This document shows positions 1 to 16,500 of a stretch of DNA of 17,500 nucleotides, in pieces. The notes beneath the pieces were generated by a model that worked only from the letters and a program-made list of their open reading frames with translations, had not been told where the DNA came from and did not search any database. This DNA is from Glandiceps talaboti (Eukaryota; Hemichordata; Enteropneusta; Spengelidae). The stretch's first letter is position 1. Each line of letters opens with the position of its first letter. Position numbers and translations under genes: made by a program. The stretch spans positions 7,593,732-7,611,231 of the forward strand of contig NC_135561.1 of NCBI RefSeq assembly GCF_964340395.1, read 5' to 3'.

Positions 1-6
1 CAACAG

Positions 7-5251
<5,245 letters not shown>

Positions 5252-5275
5252 AGGGTACATATGGTGGCAAATATG

Positions 5276-5281
5276 AATAAA
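5276..5281 (+). promoter_or_regulatory. Polyadenylation signal AATAAA of gene 1
   Basis: Canonical hexamer 25 bases after the stop codon, followed by a T/GT-containing stretch. It implies a very short 3' UTR of roughly 40-60 bases. Confidence 0.8.
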
Positions 5282-6449
5282 TCTTGATAAAGTTGTAAAA
5301 AAACTTTAATAGTTGTGCCCAATCTTGTATACCTCGCCGTACATCACGAAGAATCCGTATAACGACTGAAAACTAAATAACATCAAAAGAACAAACCAAA
5401 TAAACGGGGAAGTCAACGTGCAACCACCTAGCAACTCAACATATCTGGAGTCAGTCTTTTCCCCTACAGCGAACACACCTGTTATAATTTCTAACCAAAG
5501 TATGAAGGAACTTGCCAATGGTCAGCTGTATGGAATATGAGTGAAAACAGGGGATGTGGTAAAAGAGTTAATCAACCCAATAATGGGGCAGAGAGTCACA
5601 TTGTTGATCTAATGTAACGTTTTCTAACTTCATGACAGGAAAATATCAAAATGTTAAAATTCGACTTGTTTGAGCAAGAAATTTAAACATTAACACTTTG
5701 CAAACGAGTAACCTAAGCATCCACGGCATTCAGATCAACCTCACTGAGACCGCTAAGGAAGTCGTTTAATGGTCTGGGAATCAATCAAACTAGCGACATA
5801 CGGACAAATGGAAAACCAAATATCCAAGGATATTATATGACAAAGCATTCAACCAATGAAATACGAATACTGCAGTCAACATAGACAATAGCAGGCTTTT
5901 AAGACATCTCTGTTCACTTTGAAGTTGTATCTGATAGGGTAACACAATACGTCGTTTTTTTTTACAAACCATGGTCAAACAATCGCCACAGCAAACTATA
6001 TGTACTACATTTACCAATGGGATATTCACATGGGACATTCACAACCGCAATAAAACCCTGTCGACCCGGTACGCTGAGATCGAAGACACAGTATAAGATG
6101 GACGATATGCGTAGATATTCCCTGACTGACAAAGAAATTTATATATAAATTGGCCGAGCTTGTTAAATCTGTAATAATAAAGAAAATATAGCGAGACACC
6201 AGTGAATAGAAGAAAGCAAATACTCCTGTCACACAATCAAACAAACAAGGTAGAATGGCCACCCTGAATGTAAACCAAGATTGTCAATACACTTATTGAA
6301 CACAGATAAAGAAAACCAATATACCGCCTGACATTGTAATCCATAGGCATTCATAGGGGGAGATAAGGTGGCTTATTTAATTAAGAATACCAAATAAAGC
6401 CAACTACAACCAAGGAGTCACGGTAAAGTATGGCGTGGGAAATTACAGA

Positions 6450-6475
6450 TCTTGGAGGGGACGTCCTCTCCAAGA
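6450..6475. repeat. 26-bp near-perfect palindrome centred on GACGTC
   Basis: Arms TCTTGGAG and CTCCAAGA flank GGGACGTCCT, with one mismatched pair in 13. A second inverted repeat follows 16 bases later, with arms ATCAAGTAA (6492-6500) and TTACTTGAT (6523-6531). Confidence 0.8.
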
Positions 6476-7769
6476 CCTATTGAAGAAATTAATCAAGTAA
6501 CATGACAACGTTAGAGCTATGATTACTTGATAAACCAACAAATAACCAACCAACAAACAAATTAGCTAGTGTAGTTCACTTGTACATTTCGTACTATTTA
6601 AAACTGAAATGTATGATATTTGATTTGTGGTAGGAACCACTTGAATGAAATATTACCTTGTTATTAGTAGCTAAAGTGGCCATACAGATGAGGATTGGGA
6701 TAATTATTTCGGGTTTTGAAATTTATACAATAATTTTATCATGGCGTCTTACTTGAAAAATCAATGTAAAATAACATAGACCAAGTCTGTGTTTGTAACT
6801 CAATACACTGTAACATTTTACAATGGTTTATGTCGACATTACCTGAATTTGACGAGGTGAAACATAGAAATGGTGATGTGCCAGGGGTAGTGTTAATTCA
6901 CAATCAGAGGCTTTTCACGATAGGAGAATTAATTACAAATTTATATTATATAATGACAGAGATTTTCTGTTTAGTCGGCGTAAGTGAATCGATACTATGA
7001 TGGAAAGGGATGAACAACTGAAATATTTATGTTTAGGTAATCTTATCTTATCTGGCATTATTGAAAATATTGAAGCAATAATCTCAAGCTTACCATATAC
7101 AGAACATATGATACTATGTTTAATATGAATTATTACTAATAATGCTAACTACAATTTATTGATCACGTTAGCTTGATGCAGTCCAAGATATGAATTAATG
7201 ATGTCAATTACTAACTCAAAATATATTAGACTTTGTCAAATATGAGTATTTTTCATACAATATCATTATTCAAAATATAAAGCCTTGGTTAATGGAAACA
7301 CTGACCTGGGGGTCATGGTTTGATATACAGTAGCAGTAATCGATCCATTTGTAATTTTTATGATAATATTGACACTATTACTACGTCAAAGGTCAACTTG
7401 ATGTACCAGTACTAACATTGCAATCATTAAGTGTAATTTGATAGTTTTATAAAAGTGTGAAGTATGGAACAGATCGATTCCAACACATTAATTCAATTGG
7501 TTTTTTGACGTGACAAATCTATACCAAAAGTGCACTTTATTATGCATGTGTGAAAGGACATACGGGTGCATGCAATATATGTTGAATGTTAATAAGTTAT
7601 TAATAGATTGGGTCGTTTACTTAGCAATGTGTAAATAGTAATACTTTGGAGATAGATATACATTTTGTATGAGATGGAGGACGCAGAAATTAAATAACTT
7701 AAAAAAGACTTGATAATAAAACTTCAAACCTTACCATTCAGTTTGCCGTTGTCATCTTTTACCGTACAT

Positions 7770-7828
7770 GGGGGTGGGGGTGTGGGTGGGGTGGGGTATG
7801 TGATCAATTACATGTAAGGGTTGAAAAG

Positions 7829-7876
<48 letters not shown>
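7770..7876. repeat. G-rich patch followed by (GT)23 microsatellite
   Basis: Runs of three to five G separated by single T or GTGT at 7770-7797 could form a G-quadruplex on the plus strand. An uninterrupted (GT) tract runs 7831-7876. Confidence 0.9.
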
Positions 7877-7878
<2 letters not shown>

Positions 7879-10800
7879 CATTTGACTTCGCTGTGACGAT
7901 GAAATTCAGCCATACCGTTCACGTTGACAGATTATTCGTACCCCAGAAAGAGTGACACTCGATAGCATATTGAGTTTTCTCTATAAGCTAAACACGTGTA
8001 ACATAGTCAGATGGGATGAATGTCATCTTGCACGGTCATTACACTCTTGTATTCTTCAACAATCAATGACGTCAATGTAAATACGAATACTTCATGACGT
8101 CTTTTGTTACGAAAATCTATATATTTGACAGTGATATATGGGAAGGCAACTTACCAGAACACTGTGGAGATTTTGATACTGTGTGCAACTAAATAAATCA
8201 ACTTAATAATTTCAATATTATAAAAAAGAAAATTTAGAAGTTAAAAAACGTCGCTTTTCTTCAGAAAGCTTTGGTGTTAATTTCCATGCATTTTGCTCAG
8301 TCTGTTAGCTTGAGATAGTAGTAGAACTGAGGGCAAGTCACGACTAATATTTATACGTTTTTACCATTTTTTTCATGGTGTATTATAGTTTTATATCGTT
8401 ACAACTTGAAACAGACCTGTTTGAAGGGAAATACCTCATGGCCGGATTGACAAACATATACGTGTAAGTCTATACACACAGCCACACTCATGATGTATAG
8501 ATAAGCCTTAAATTTATGATGAAAAGTAAAACATTTTTACAATTTTTTTTTACTTTTTCTGTTTTTTATCTTTATCGCTAAGTGATCGTCGATATAACAT
8601 ATTTACTAAATATATTATAGTCTTACTCTTGATAAGACTTACCGCTTTGCTGGAAATATTCTCAGTTACAGTACCTTCTGAACTCTAGACTAGGACTTTT
8701 TTTCGATGTAGCGGGCGCTGTTTGTATTGATTGATGATCATTTACGCGTTGACCATTTAGTAAGAAATTGAAGCGAAACTAGCTACAGGTATTGTATGAC
8801 ATAATACCTCAGATTCTTTTAGTTGTGTGACGTAACCACGTCTTCGTCATGCCTTGATGGTTGTCTTCTTACCATATGAATGGCCGGCCTACGTCAATGG
8901 GAATTTCAAAAAAAGTTTGTTCACCTGCATCATTCTGTGTTTTAATCTGAGGATCAGATACATGTAATACAAAACTGTACTTCAACAGTGTTGAAAGCAA
9001 ATGGGACGAAATAACAGGTAAAATGTCTACAATTGCCATTCAATATTATAGTCTGATGTGTTTGGGTGGAGACCGATTGAACAGTCTAAAGGTCACGCAG
9101 TGGTTGAGAGTGCAAGAAACATGTGTACAAGACAGGTAGGGGGTTTGTGTTATGTACAGAATACCTGAGATATTTAGATTAGAATTACTCTATAAAATCT
9201 AGGTATGGTATGTTTATTAGAATTGAATATGTACGGTGTAGACATATTTGTATAGATCGTTCGGGCAACAAGCAAACAATGTAAATAGCGCGGCGCTGGT
9301 TGTGTTTGTTAATTTCTTAACACGATTTACAACACCCTGCAACAGCACCCCGTGACCCGTCGTACACAACCTGACCTCAGTACAATCTTAACGAGCACGC
9401 CATTACTGAAAGGAAACCCATTGTTGAAGAGTGAATTGAGTAGCTTTTCACAGTCGTGGCTACCAACAAAAGGTTTGTCTTGCGTGGAGAGAACAGTATG
9501 TGTTTATCTCGAATCATCTGAGTGGTCAAGGTGGGGGTAGTACGTGGCAGTAGGCGAAAGTGTATGTGTTCCTAAATATCGTACGTAGACGCAGCTTCAT
9601 AGTTATCAACTGAAACCATTGAACGATAAGGAATAAGGTATGGCTTATTCACTGTATATAACGATAAACCAGTTCTTAACCTAGCAACCAAAAGACGCCG
9701 TCAAATTGACTAGTTACTACCTGTTGTAACATACACGTACATTGCCTGAAACTGGGCCAACATGGCTACCCAATGAAAACTGTATTCAATCAAGTGTGAC
9801 CAAATAATGGCCAATATTTAGGTTGGTGATCGGTACTGGAACGACAAAATATCCTTAATAGTGTAATGCATTACAATCTCGCCTGTTACATGTAAAGCTA
9901 TGGTATACTTTGTTGATAGATATTCACAGCAGGTACTAGGGTACATTACGAGTGCTACAAATCAACAACTCTTTTTTATGTCAGTGAAGGGAGCCTCGGA
10001 AAGGGGGGGGGGTGCAGTGTAAACCAACAATTAACATAATGAAACTATGATCACTAGCGTAGTGATGTTGAAACGAGACGTTAATGTAAGGTGTTGTATA
10101 ATAATAACTCCCTTCAAATAAAAGTACTCGTGGTTATAATCATTTTGCAATTACTTGCCCATTCATTACATAAAAAACGTATTCATTAACCAGCACATAG
10201 TACTGAAATTAACACATATTCAATTCATGTGACCGACTATATCATTCTAAACTCTCTACTAAGGATGATGTTTACGTAACCAAGGCAACAGTAATATCAT
10301 AGGTTTCACCTTTACGGGTTGACATAATGACAATGTATAAATATGACATCGTTATTTTGGAACTATAATATAATATATGACAGCATAAATTGAATGCAAT
10401 TGTATAGTTAAAACAAGAGACAATATTCTCCGGTAACCTATCACAAGGCTATTGCGATTACGATAAAGTGAAAATGTAAAATGAAGTCTGCGGGCGCTTA
10501 CATTGTGTAACGTTTGTAATGGCAACGGTATTATTTTTTTCTGTGTAATATTTCATTTCGGGTATTTTATTTTGTGCCGCTAGATCCAGACAATTACTTT
10601 TATGTGACGTCACTATAATCAAGGTTTCTCAGTACAAGGGAAAATGATGAAGAATTTCTAGTGGTGTAAAATAAATGCCACATTACGTCTCATGTACACT
10701 CTGAATACACTCAAGTGTTGATATGTCATTTTCATAGCAACGGCGACGTGCATGACATTGACATGTTGTTTATAGATGTCACATCAAACACAAACGTAGA

Positions 10801-11487
10801 TTTACACTGTAATTTGTTCATCACGCTTATATTAATTGGTGTTTGAAACCAGGTTGACAGACTTCATAATTATTACACCACCCTTTTATAACACACGCTA
10901 TTGAAATAACTGAGTCATCTATTAGTCTGAACTACGTAAATGAGAAAATATTGAACAGAAATGTACGGCGGAAATAGACTCAGAGTTACACGCACCGCTG
11001 TATACCTTTGAGAGCCTGTTGTGTCTGTCAAACTATGTCTGACAAGTGATGCTATGTAAAACATGCATATATTTACTATCCTTGCACTAGAGAACACAGT
11101 TTGAGAATATTGAACTTTATTCAGACGAGAATTCATTTTGTCGACTATATAGTCTTAGTGAGGCTCAACATCGGGTAAGTTGAATCAGTGTTCGGTAATA
11201 TGTGGCTGCAATACATCACATTGGCATTCCATATAATATTTATGTACAAATGGCGAGACAATATTTCCGAACCAATGGCTCAAATTTACCAAGTTGAGTT
11301 GAAATTTTGAGACCTTGTCCCCAGACCTCGTGTCATGAAATTGTAATTACTGTGTTTGGGTTCAGATATGACGTTGTTTATACATGTCGCCAAACATCTA
11401 GTGAGAGAAATGAATATCTTTTATTACAGTAGCTCACATGGGTGTCAAGACAATAGGCACACTAATATTGTATGTCTGGATATGTCA

Positions 11488-11505
11488 TTCAAGTTCAAGT
11501 TTAAT
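11488..11505 (-). mobile_element. Possible 3' tail of a minus-strand non-LTR retroelement
   Basis: Read on the minus strand, ATTAAA is followed at once by CTTGAACTTGAA, a polyadenylation-type signal joined to a hexamer repeat, as at the 3' ends of some CR1/L2-like LINEs. No reverse transcriptase sequence is visible nearby, so at most a short 5'-truncated copy. Confidence 0.25.
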
Positions 11506-12221
11506 GTCCTTTGGGCGTAGTTCGGATTAAAATTTGAATTTGGGTCTGAAAAAATAGTTGTCTGGCAAAGTTGGTCTAGAACTACGTATGTAATCCTTAT
11601 ATGGTTCGGATATTAAGATAACTCTAATGTGAGAACTGGGTTTGAATAATTTGGACTTTCACATATACTCTAGGATGTGGACGATTCTCCGAAAATTTCG
11701 ACAACAGTAAATTGTGTATCTTTTTGTAAGGCCTCAATACCAATACAGAGGTACGACAGGTACGTTTGACATATTATACATAGACCACTTAGTACATATG
11801 ACTCGGAGTTAATAGTGAATTAAACTTATTTATACTTCAACTCTTTGAATTGAATATCTAGTATGTTTTATGCTTTGACCAATTATTCTAGATCCAAATT
11901 CGACCATGTTTAAATACGGACGATAAAATAAGTACTATTAAATCGCGCAAACCGAGGACTCAACACCACTGGTGATAAAACTGACAATTCGCTCTACTTA
12001 GAATTTAAAACGACTTCTTATTATAAATCGTCCATTGTTATAAGTTGAATCTTTGCCACGAGTTAAAGAAAATAGCCCCAGCATCATCACAATGTCTTGG
12101 AGTTTGCATTGTTGGTACCTATTCTGTGGCATTGTTACGGTCTTTTTTATTTGGATTTTGGGTTAGGCAGGTAGTTTTATCGGTCGGACTTGTAAACAAT
12201 TGACGTAATGCTGGTTAGAAC

Positions 12222-12255
12222 CATAGACAGTGGAGGGGAGACTCTACTCTCTATG
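12222..12255. repeat. Short imperfect hairpin
   Basis: CATAGA-x-AGT-x-GAG pairs with CTC-x-ACT-x-TCTATG across a short purine loop. The flanks carry a direct repeat GTTAGAACCA. Possibly a MITE end or internally deleted foldback. Confidence 0.45.
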
Positions 12256-12510
12256 TTAGAACCAAGACCACTATGCGCGCTCTTTAAGTTCTGCTCCTTG
12301 ATGTTTTGTTAATGTACACTCTTAATTCGGGTATCATTCAAGCTGAGTTTTAGTAAGCTGAGATGAGGAACGTGACGTATGCTTAATAGTATGGCACAAT
12401 GTATTATATTCATATATCACCATGGTAACAACTCAGTAAAGATTGTCTTCACACGGTAATGTACCAACACATACAGTTTTCACAGATAAAGGTGTTGAAT
12501 TGAAAATCAA

Positions 12511-12512
<2 letters not shown>

Positions 12513-12544
<32 letters not shown>
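12513..12544. repeat. (CA)n microsatellite
   Basis: Sixteen CA units preceded by GCG, about 165 bases upstream of the minisatellite. Confidence 0.93.
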
Positions 12545-12546
<2 letters not shown>

Positions 12547-12710
12547 TTGAATGTGTGCTATGGTTACAACCCCGCGAGTAAACGCCCTCACATGATGGTA
12601 TGATGAACCTGTAAACTCACCAGTGATATCCTTCCACTTTGAATTGCATAAAACTTATCACTTCTCAATCCACTAATTTGATATATCCCACTGGTTGAGT
12701 CTTATCCATA

Positions 12711-13205
12711 GAGTCAGTTCTGGTGGTCTTAGTTTATACTCAGACTCAGTTCTGGTGGTCTTAGTTTATCCTTAGACTTAGCTCTGGTGGTCTTAGTTTA
12801 TCCTTAGACTCAGTTCTGGTGGTCTTGGTTTATCCTTAGACTCAGTTCTGGTGGTTTTAGTTTATACTTAGACTCAGCTCTGGTGGTCTTGGTTTATCCT
12901 TAGACTCAGTTCTGGTGGTCTTGGTTTATCCTTAGACTCAGTTCTGGTGGTTTTAGTTTATACTTAGACTCAGCTCTGGTGGTCTTGGTTTATCCTTAGA
13001 CTCAGTTCTAGTAGTCTTGGTTTATCCTTAGACTCAGTTCTGGTGGTCTTGGTTTATCCTTAGACTCAGTTTTGGTAGTCTTGGTTTATCCTTAGACTTA
13101 GCTCTGGTGGTCTTGGTTTATCCTTAGACTTGGCTCTGGTGGTTTTAGTTTATACTTAGACTCAGTTCCGGCAGTCTTGGTTTATCCTTAGACTTAGTTT
13201 TCCTG
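12711..13205. repeat. 32-bp minisatellite, about 15.5 copies
   Basis: Fifteen complete units of exactly 32 bases from 12711 to 13190, then a partial sixteenth that decays near 13205. The consensus begins GACTCAGTTCTGGTGGTC and ends TTGGTTTATCCTTA. Variation is by substitution only, with no length change. Copies 4-6 (12807-12902) are identical to copies 7-9 (12903-12998), so a 96-bp block was duplicated recently. The period is not a multiple of three, so it is non-coding. It ends about 117 bases before the ATG of gene 2, so it lies in the promoter, 5' UTR or a 5' intron. Confidence 0.96.
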
Positions 13206-13281
13206 TAGGATCAAGATTTTCGCCTGAACCAAGGATACAATAATCTGAAATCTACAAATGTTTCCTTTTCACTATTTATAG

Positions 13282-13319
13282 ATGCTGACATCTTTGATAT
13301 AAAAATGAGCAACAAGTAG
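13282..13319 (+). promoter_or_regulatory. Two upstream ORFs in the 5' leader of gene 2
   Basis: ATG at 13282 opens a six-codon frame ending TAA 13300-13302. ATG at 13305 opens a four-codon frame ending TAG 13317-13319, two bases before the main ATG at 13322. A splice-acceptor-like pyrimidine-rich ATAG ends at 13281, so an upstream 5' UTR exon is possible. The uORFs matter only if transcription starts upstream of them. Confidence 0.4.
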
Positions 13320-13321
13320 CC

Positions 13322-13509
13322 ATGGCAACGATGGCTGAAACTGACGATGGAGTGATCGGGGATACCAACTGGTCGATCACTTCTGATACTATACAGCGTA
13401 TCAAGTGCCTTGGCTTTGGAAACAATGGTGAAGTGTACGTTGGTAGACATTCAGACTATGGCCCTGTTGCTGTAAAAACCTTACATGCAAATGGAACTCT
13501 TGGTGAAAC
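13322..13509 (+). CDS. Gene 2 exon 1: kinase N-lobe
   Basis: A 188-base coding exon, 62 codons plus 2 bases. A 30-residue leader precedes the glycine loop. The donor I prefer is GAAAC|gttagt, which with the A of exon 2 gives Thr and restores frame. Alternative: CTTG|gtgaaa joined to an acceptor two bases later (tagag), giving LELET. Unspliced, the frame stops at 13520. Confidence 0.82.
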
Positions 13510-16500
13510 GTTAGTATTTTAATTACTATATATAATTGTGAACTGTTGAACCTAACAGTAGCAAGAGGTTCTCGGTCTAGCTCTGGAAATATGCGCTCCG
13601 AGAACTCTGGCACTGTCCACACCACCCCCACCCCGAGGACGGAGACGTCTTGGAACATATTTCCAGAGCTATTCTAAACCAACATTGAGAGGACAGAATT
13701 GTTTGTTGTCGTCCTCCGTCTCTCTTTGTTAGCACAATTCCAGTTTATTTTCAAGCTTTAAACACATGGCGCGCAGGCTTAGCTAGTTATGTTTGTTTGT
13801 TTGTTTGCTTGTTTGTTTGTTTATTTGTATGTATGTATGTATGTATGTATGTATGTATGTATGTATGTATGTATGTATGTATGTATGTATGTATGTACAT
13901 ACGTATGCACGTATGTACGTATGTACGTATGTATGTATGTATGTATGTATGTATGTATGTGTTTTCGTAACACAACTAACTAAGCCTGAGCGCCCTGTGT
14001 CTATAGAACAAATGAAGAATATTGTTAGATATTATCAAAAATTGATTATTTATTTGTGCAAAAACATATGTCAATCGGTGGAATAATTCTATGTTTGATT
14101 TTATATTTGAGTAACGATTTCTTAATTATTAAATAAAAATATTTTTTTTTTCATTTTGAAGTGAATTATTGATATTCAACTTTTCAAAAAAAATCAATAA
14201 CTGATATTGTTATGATAATTTGAGGAAGTCAGGGAGAGGATGACTATAAACGTATAAAGTGTATTGTGTCTGGAAGTTATAATTTAGCAAATGATTATTT
14301 ATTTATACATATACTTCACAACGTAAACAACTTAGTCTTGCATCTCAATGGTATGACGCGATTGCATGCAAGAATATAACCACATCGGAAATTAACAAAA
14401 TTTACAGGAAAACGTTTGAGAGGCCATTGACTCGGTAACTATGGTCGTTTTGTATGGTCTGATGGAGATAGTATAGTTGACTGATGACAATTCCCCACAT
14501 TTCTACACAAGGTGAGAATGTAATCAATATTGTCTACCGTTTTTACATTTTAGAGAACTCGAAACAGCTGTTGAGGATATTAACTCCTTGGTTTCTATGG
14601 CAACCAGTGAGCACCTGTTGAAGATTTACAGAGTGATTACAGAAATCGACAACATGAACCAATCATTGGTGACGGAATACTTACAATACGGATCGATACG
14701 ACAGTTTCAATACCAGTTGACCAACCACGTCCCGTGGTCGTTGAAATACCGTATGGTTAAGGAGATAGTGGAGGGCATGGTCTTTCTGCACGGACAAGAC
14801 ATGATTCATGCGAATTTGAAAAGTGACAATATTCTGATAGATGACAACTTTCATGCTAAGGTAATTAAAATCAATGGTAATTGAACATTTGTACATTTGT
14901 TTCGGAAACGACGTGTCGTGTATGTCGTCACGGTATTGTAACCGAGACTCTTTTACTCTGAGTACAAGAACGTTGAAAAATAAAATCACACTATAAATTA
15001 TACGTCACATCCGGTACATATTGCATTAGTGCTTTTCCAGATAACCATATAAGGCCTAAATCATGTGCCGCATGCGCTAGAATATTCTATTAGTGCTTTC
15101 CTAGGTGACCATATAAGACCTAAATCATACGTCATATCCGGTGAATATTGTATTAGTGCTTTCCTAGGTGACCATATAAGCCCTAAATCATACGTCATAT
15201 CCGGTGAATATTGTAATAGTGCTTTTCTAGGAGACCATATAATAGGCGACAGCAGTTACACATGTGTACATATATGTAAAATCAAATGTGTATATACAGT
15301 CATTAAATTCATCATGTTGTTAAACGTAGTATTATTACAAAGTACAGGTGAAAGTTGAAATTTGTGACGGCTACAGGTGTTGTGTGTATTTGGAACGATT
15401 TGTACGTTTTTTCACCAAAAATATACACGTGACACAGCTCTCACTTTATCTACATATGTCCATTCTCGCAAGCCAGATCACATATTTCTTCTTGGCGGTG
15501 CCGTAAAAGAGGCTGTGGTTTACGACGATGTATATGTTTAGTTTGTCGAGTTTATTCAATTTTGTAATACGTGTCATCATCACGTGACATGTCATTCAGG
15601 CATAGACGTTGGAGAGAGACTCTGCCGCGCGCCGCGGAGGCTCTCCAATATATATCTATGATTTTAGCAAGTCAGTAGTTATATATATCCGGTCTATATA
15701 TCCGTATTCATCCGACCTAAATCTAAATAGACTCTACTTCAATGTGATTAAAACTCTCGTACAATTGTCAATATTTCCTCGCATTAAGGTTTTCATTAAA
15801 GACGACATGAAAGATTAATGCAGAAGTCAGAGTATACCAGCTGTCGGTGTTTGAGACTTACATGATATCCACAACCTGACTTTCTGACACTTTCTGCGTT
15901 CATTACAAGTATATCATAATTATATACAGGAAGATTAGAAAGACAGTGAATAAACGTTTATTATTCAACACGATAACAAATACTCAGAAGTTTGAAAAAA
16001 AAATCCATGGTATTCTACATGATGTATAAAACACCTCTCCTGTAGAAATTCATGCAAACATTACCGTGATTATGGAATTACATACCTAAAATTCAATTTT
16101 GATTTAATTTAATTAAATTTTTTAATGATTTTGAAAAATCTTTAATTGTAATTTTTAAGGCAATGTTTCAAATAAAGGGTGGTGGACCGATCAACATATT
16201 AAAGGGGCACAGTCTGTACATTTTTTTTAGTTTTCTCCTAATCTCGTTTTGTAGTTACTTATTAAAGTAGGTTGGACCGACAGAGCTCTTATTGGTATTC
16301 AGATGAAATATAAGCGACAATATGACATAATTTTTTACTGACCAAAATATTCGAAAACACAGTCTCGGCTACCATATCGTTTTATGGATATTCAAACTCT
16401 CCTATCGTACCGTACCGTGTCGAAACCCACTTGCTTCTTAATATAGTTTTGTATTTTATAGATCGAATTTAGCCGAAAATTGGTCTTCAATTCAGGATCA

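Larger units (their letters stand above)
5300..12510. other. Intergenic region between the two paralogues
   Basis: About 7 kb with no supportable gene on either strand. The only open frames are short (under 85 codons) and lack domain sense. The most gene-like is minus-strand 5306-5518, hydrophobic (see findings). Structures present: palindromes at 6450-6531, a G-rich patch and (GT)n tract at 7770-7876, paired CRE-like sites at 8067-8101, another at 10605-10612, a LINE-tail-like motif at 11488-11505 and a hairpin at 12222-12255. The remainder is ordinary AT-rich sequence. Confidence 0.7.
13510..14553. other. Gene 2 intron 1
   Basis: Intron of 1044 bases with acceptor ttttacattttag. It holds an inverted-repeat element (13567-13671), a (GTTT)n/(GTAT)n array (13790-13960) and AT-rich sequence. 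The open frames across the array are low-complexity artefacts. Confidence 0.82.

Noticed and set aside
5790-6262. Three hydrophobic minus-strand frames
   Set aside because: Short and overlapping in different frames, with no consistent exon chain or polyA signal. Hydrophobicity is expected from AT-rich sequence.
9352-9540. Plus-strand frame of 62 codons
   Set aside because: Starts at GTG, no homology recognised, no splice logic linking it to gene 2.
10915-11136. Minus-strand frame of 73 codons
   Set aside because: No recognisable domain and ordinary length for random open sequence.
13787-14086. Frames over the second GTAT array
   Set aside because: Microsatellite artefacts inside intron 1 of gene 2.
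15065-15358. 97-codon frame with repeated SAFLGDHI peptide
   Set aside because: Its openness follows from the 63-bp period of a tandem repeat in an intron.
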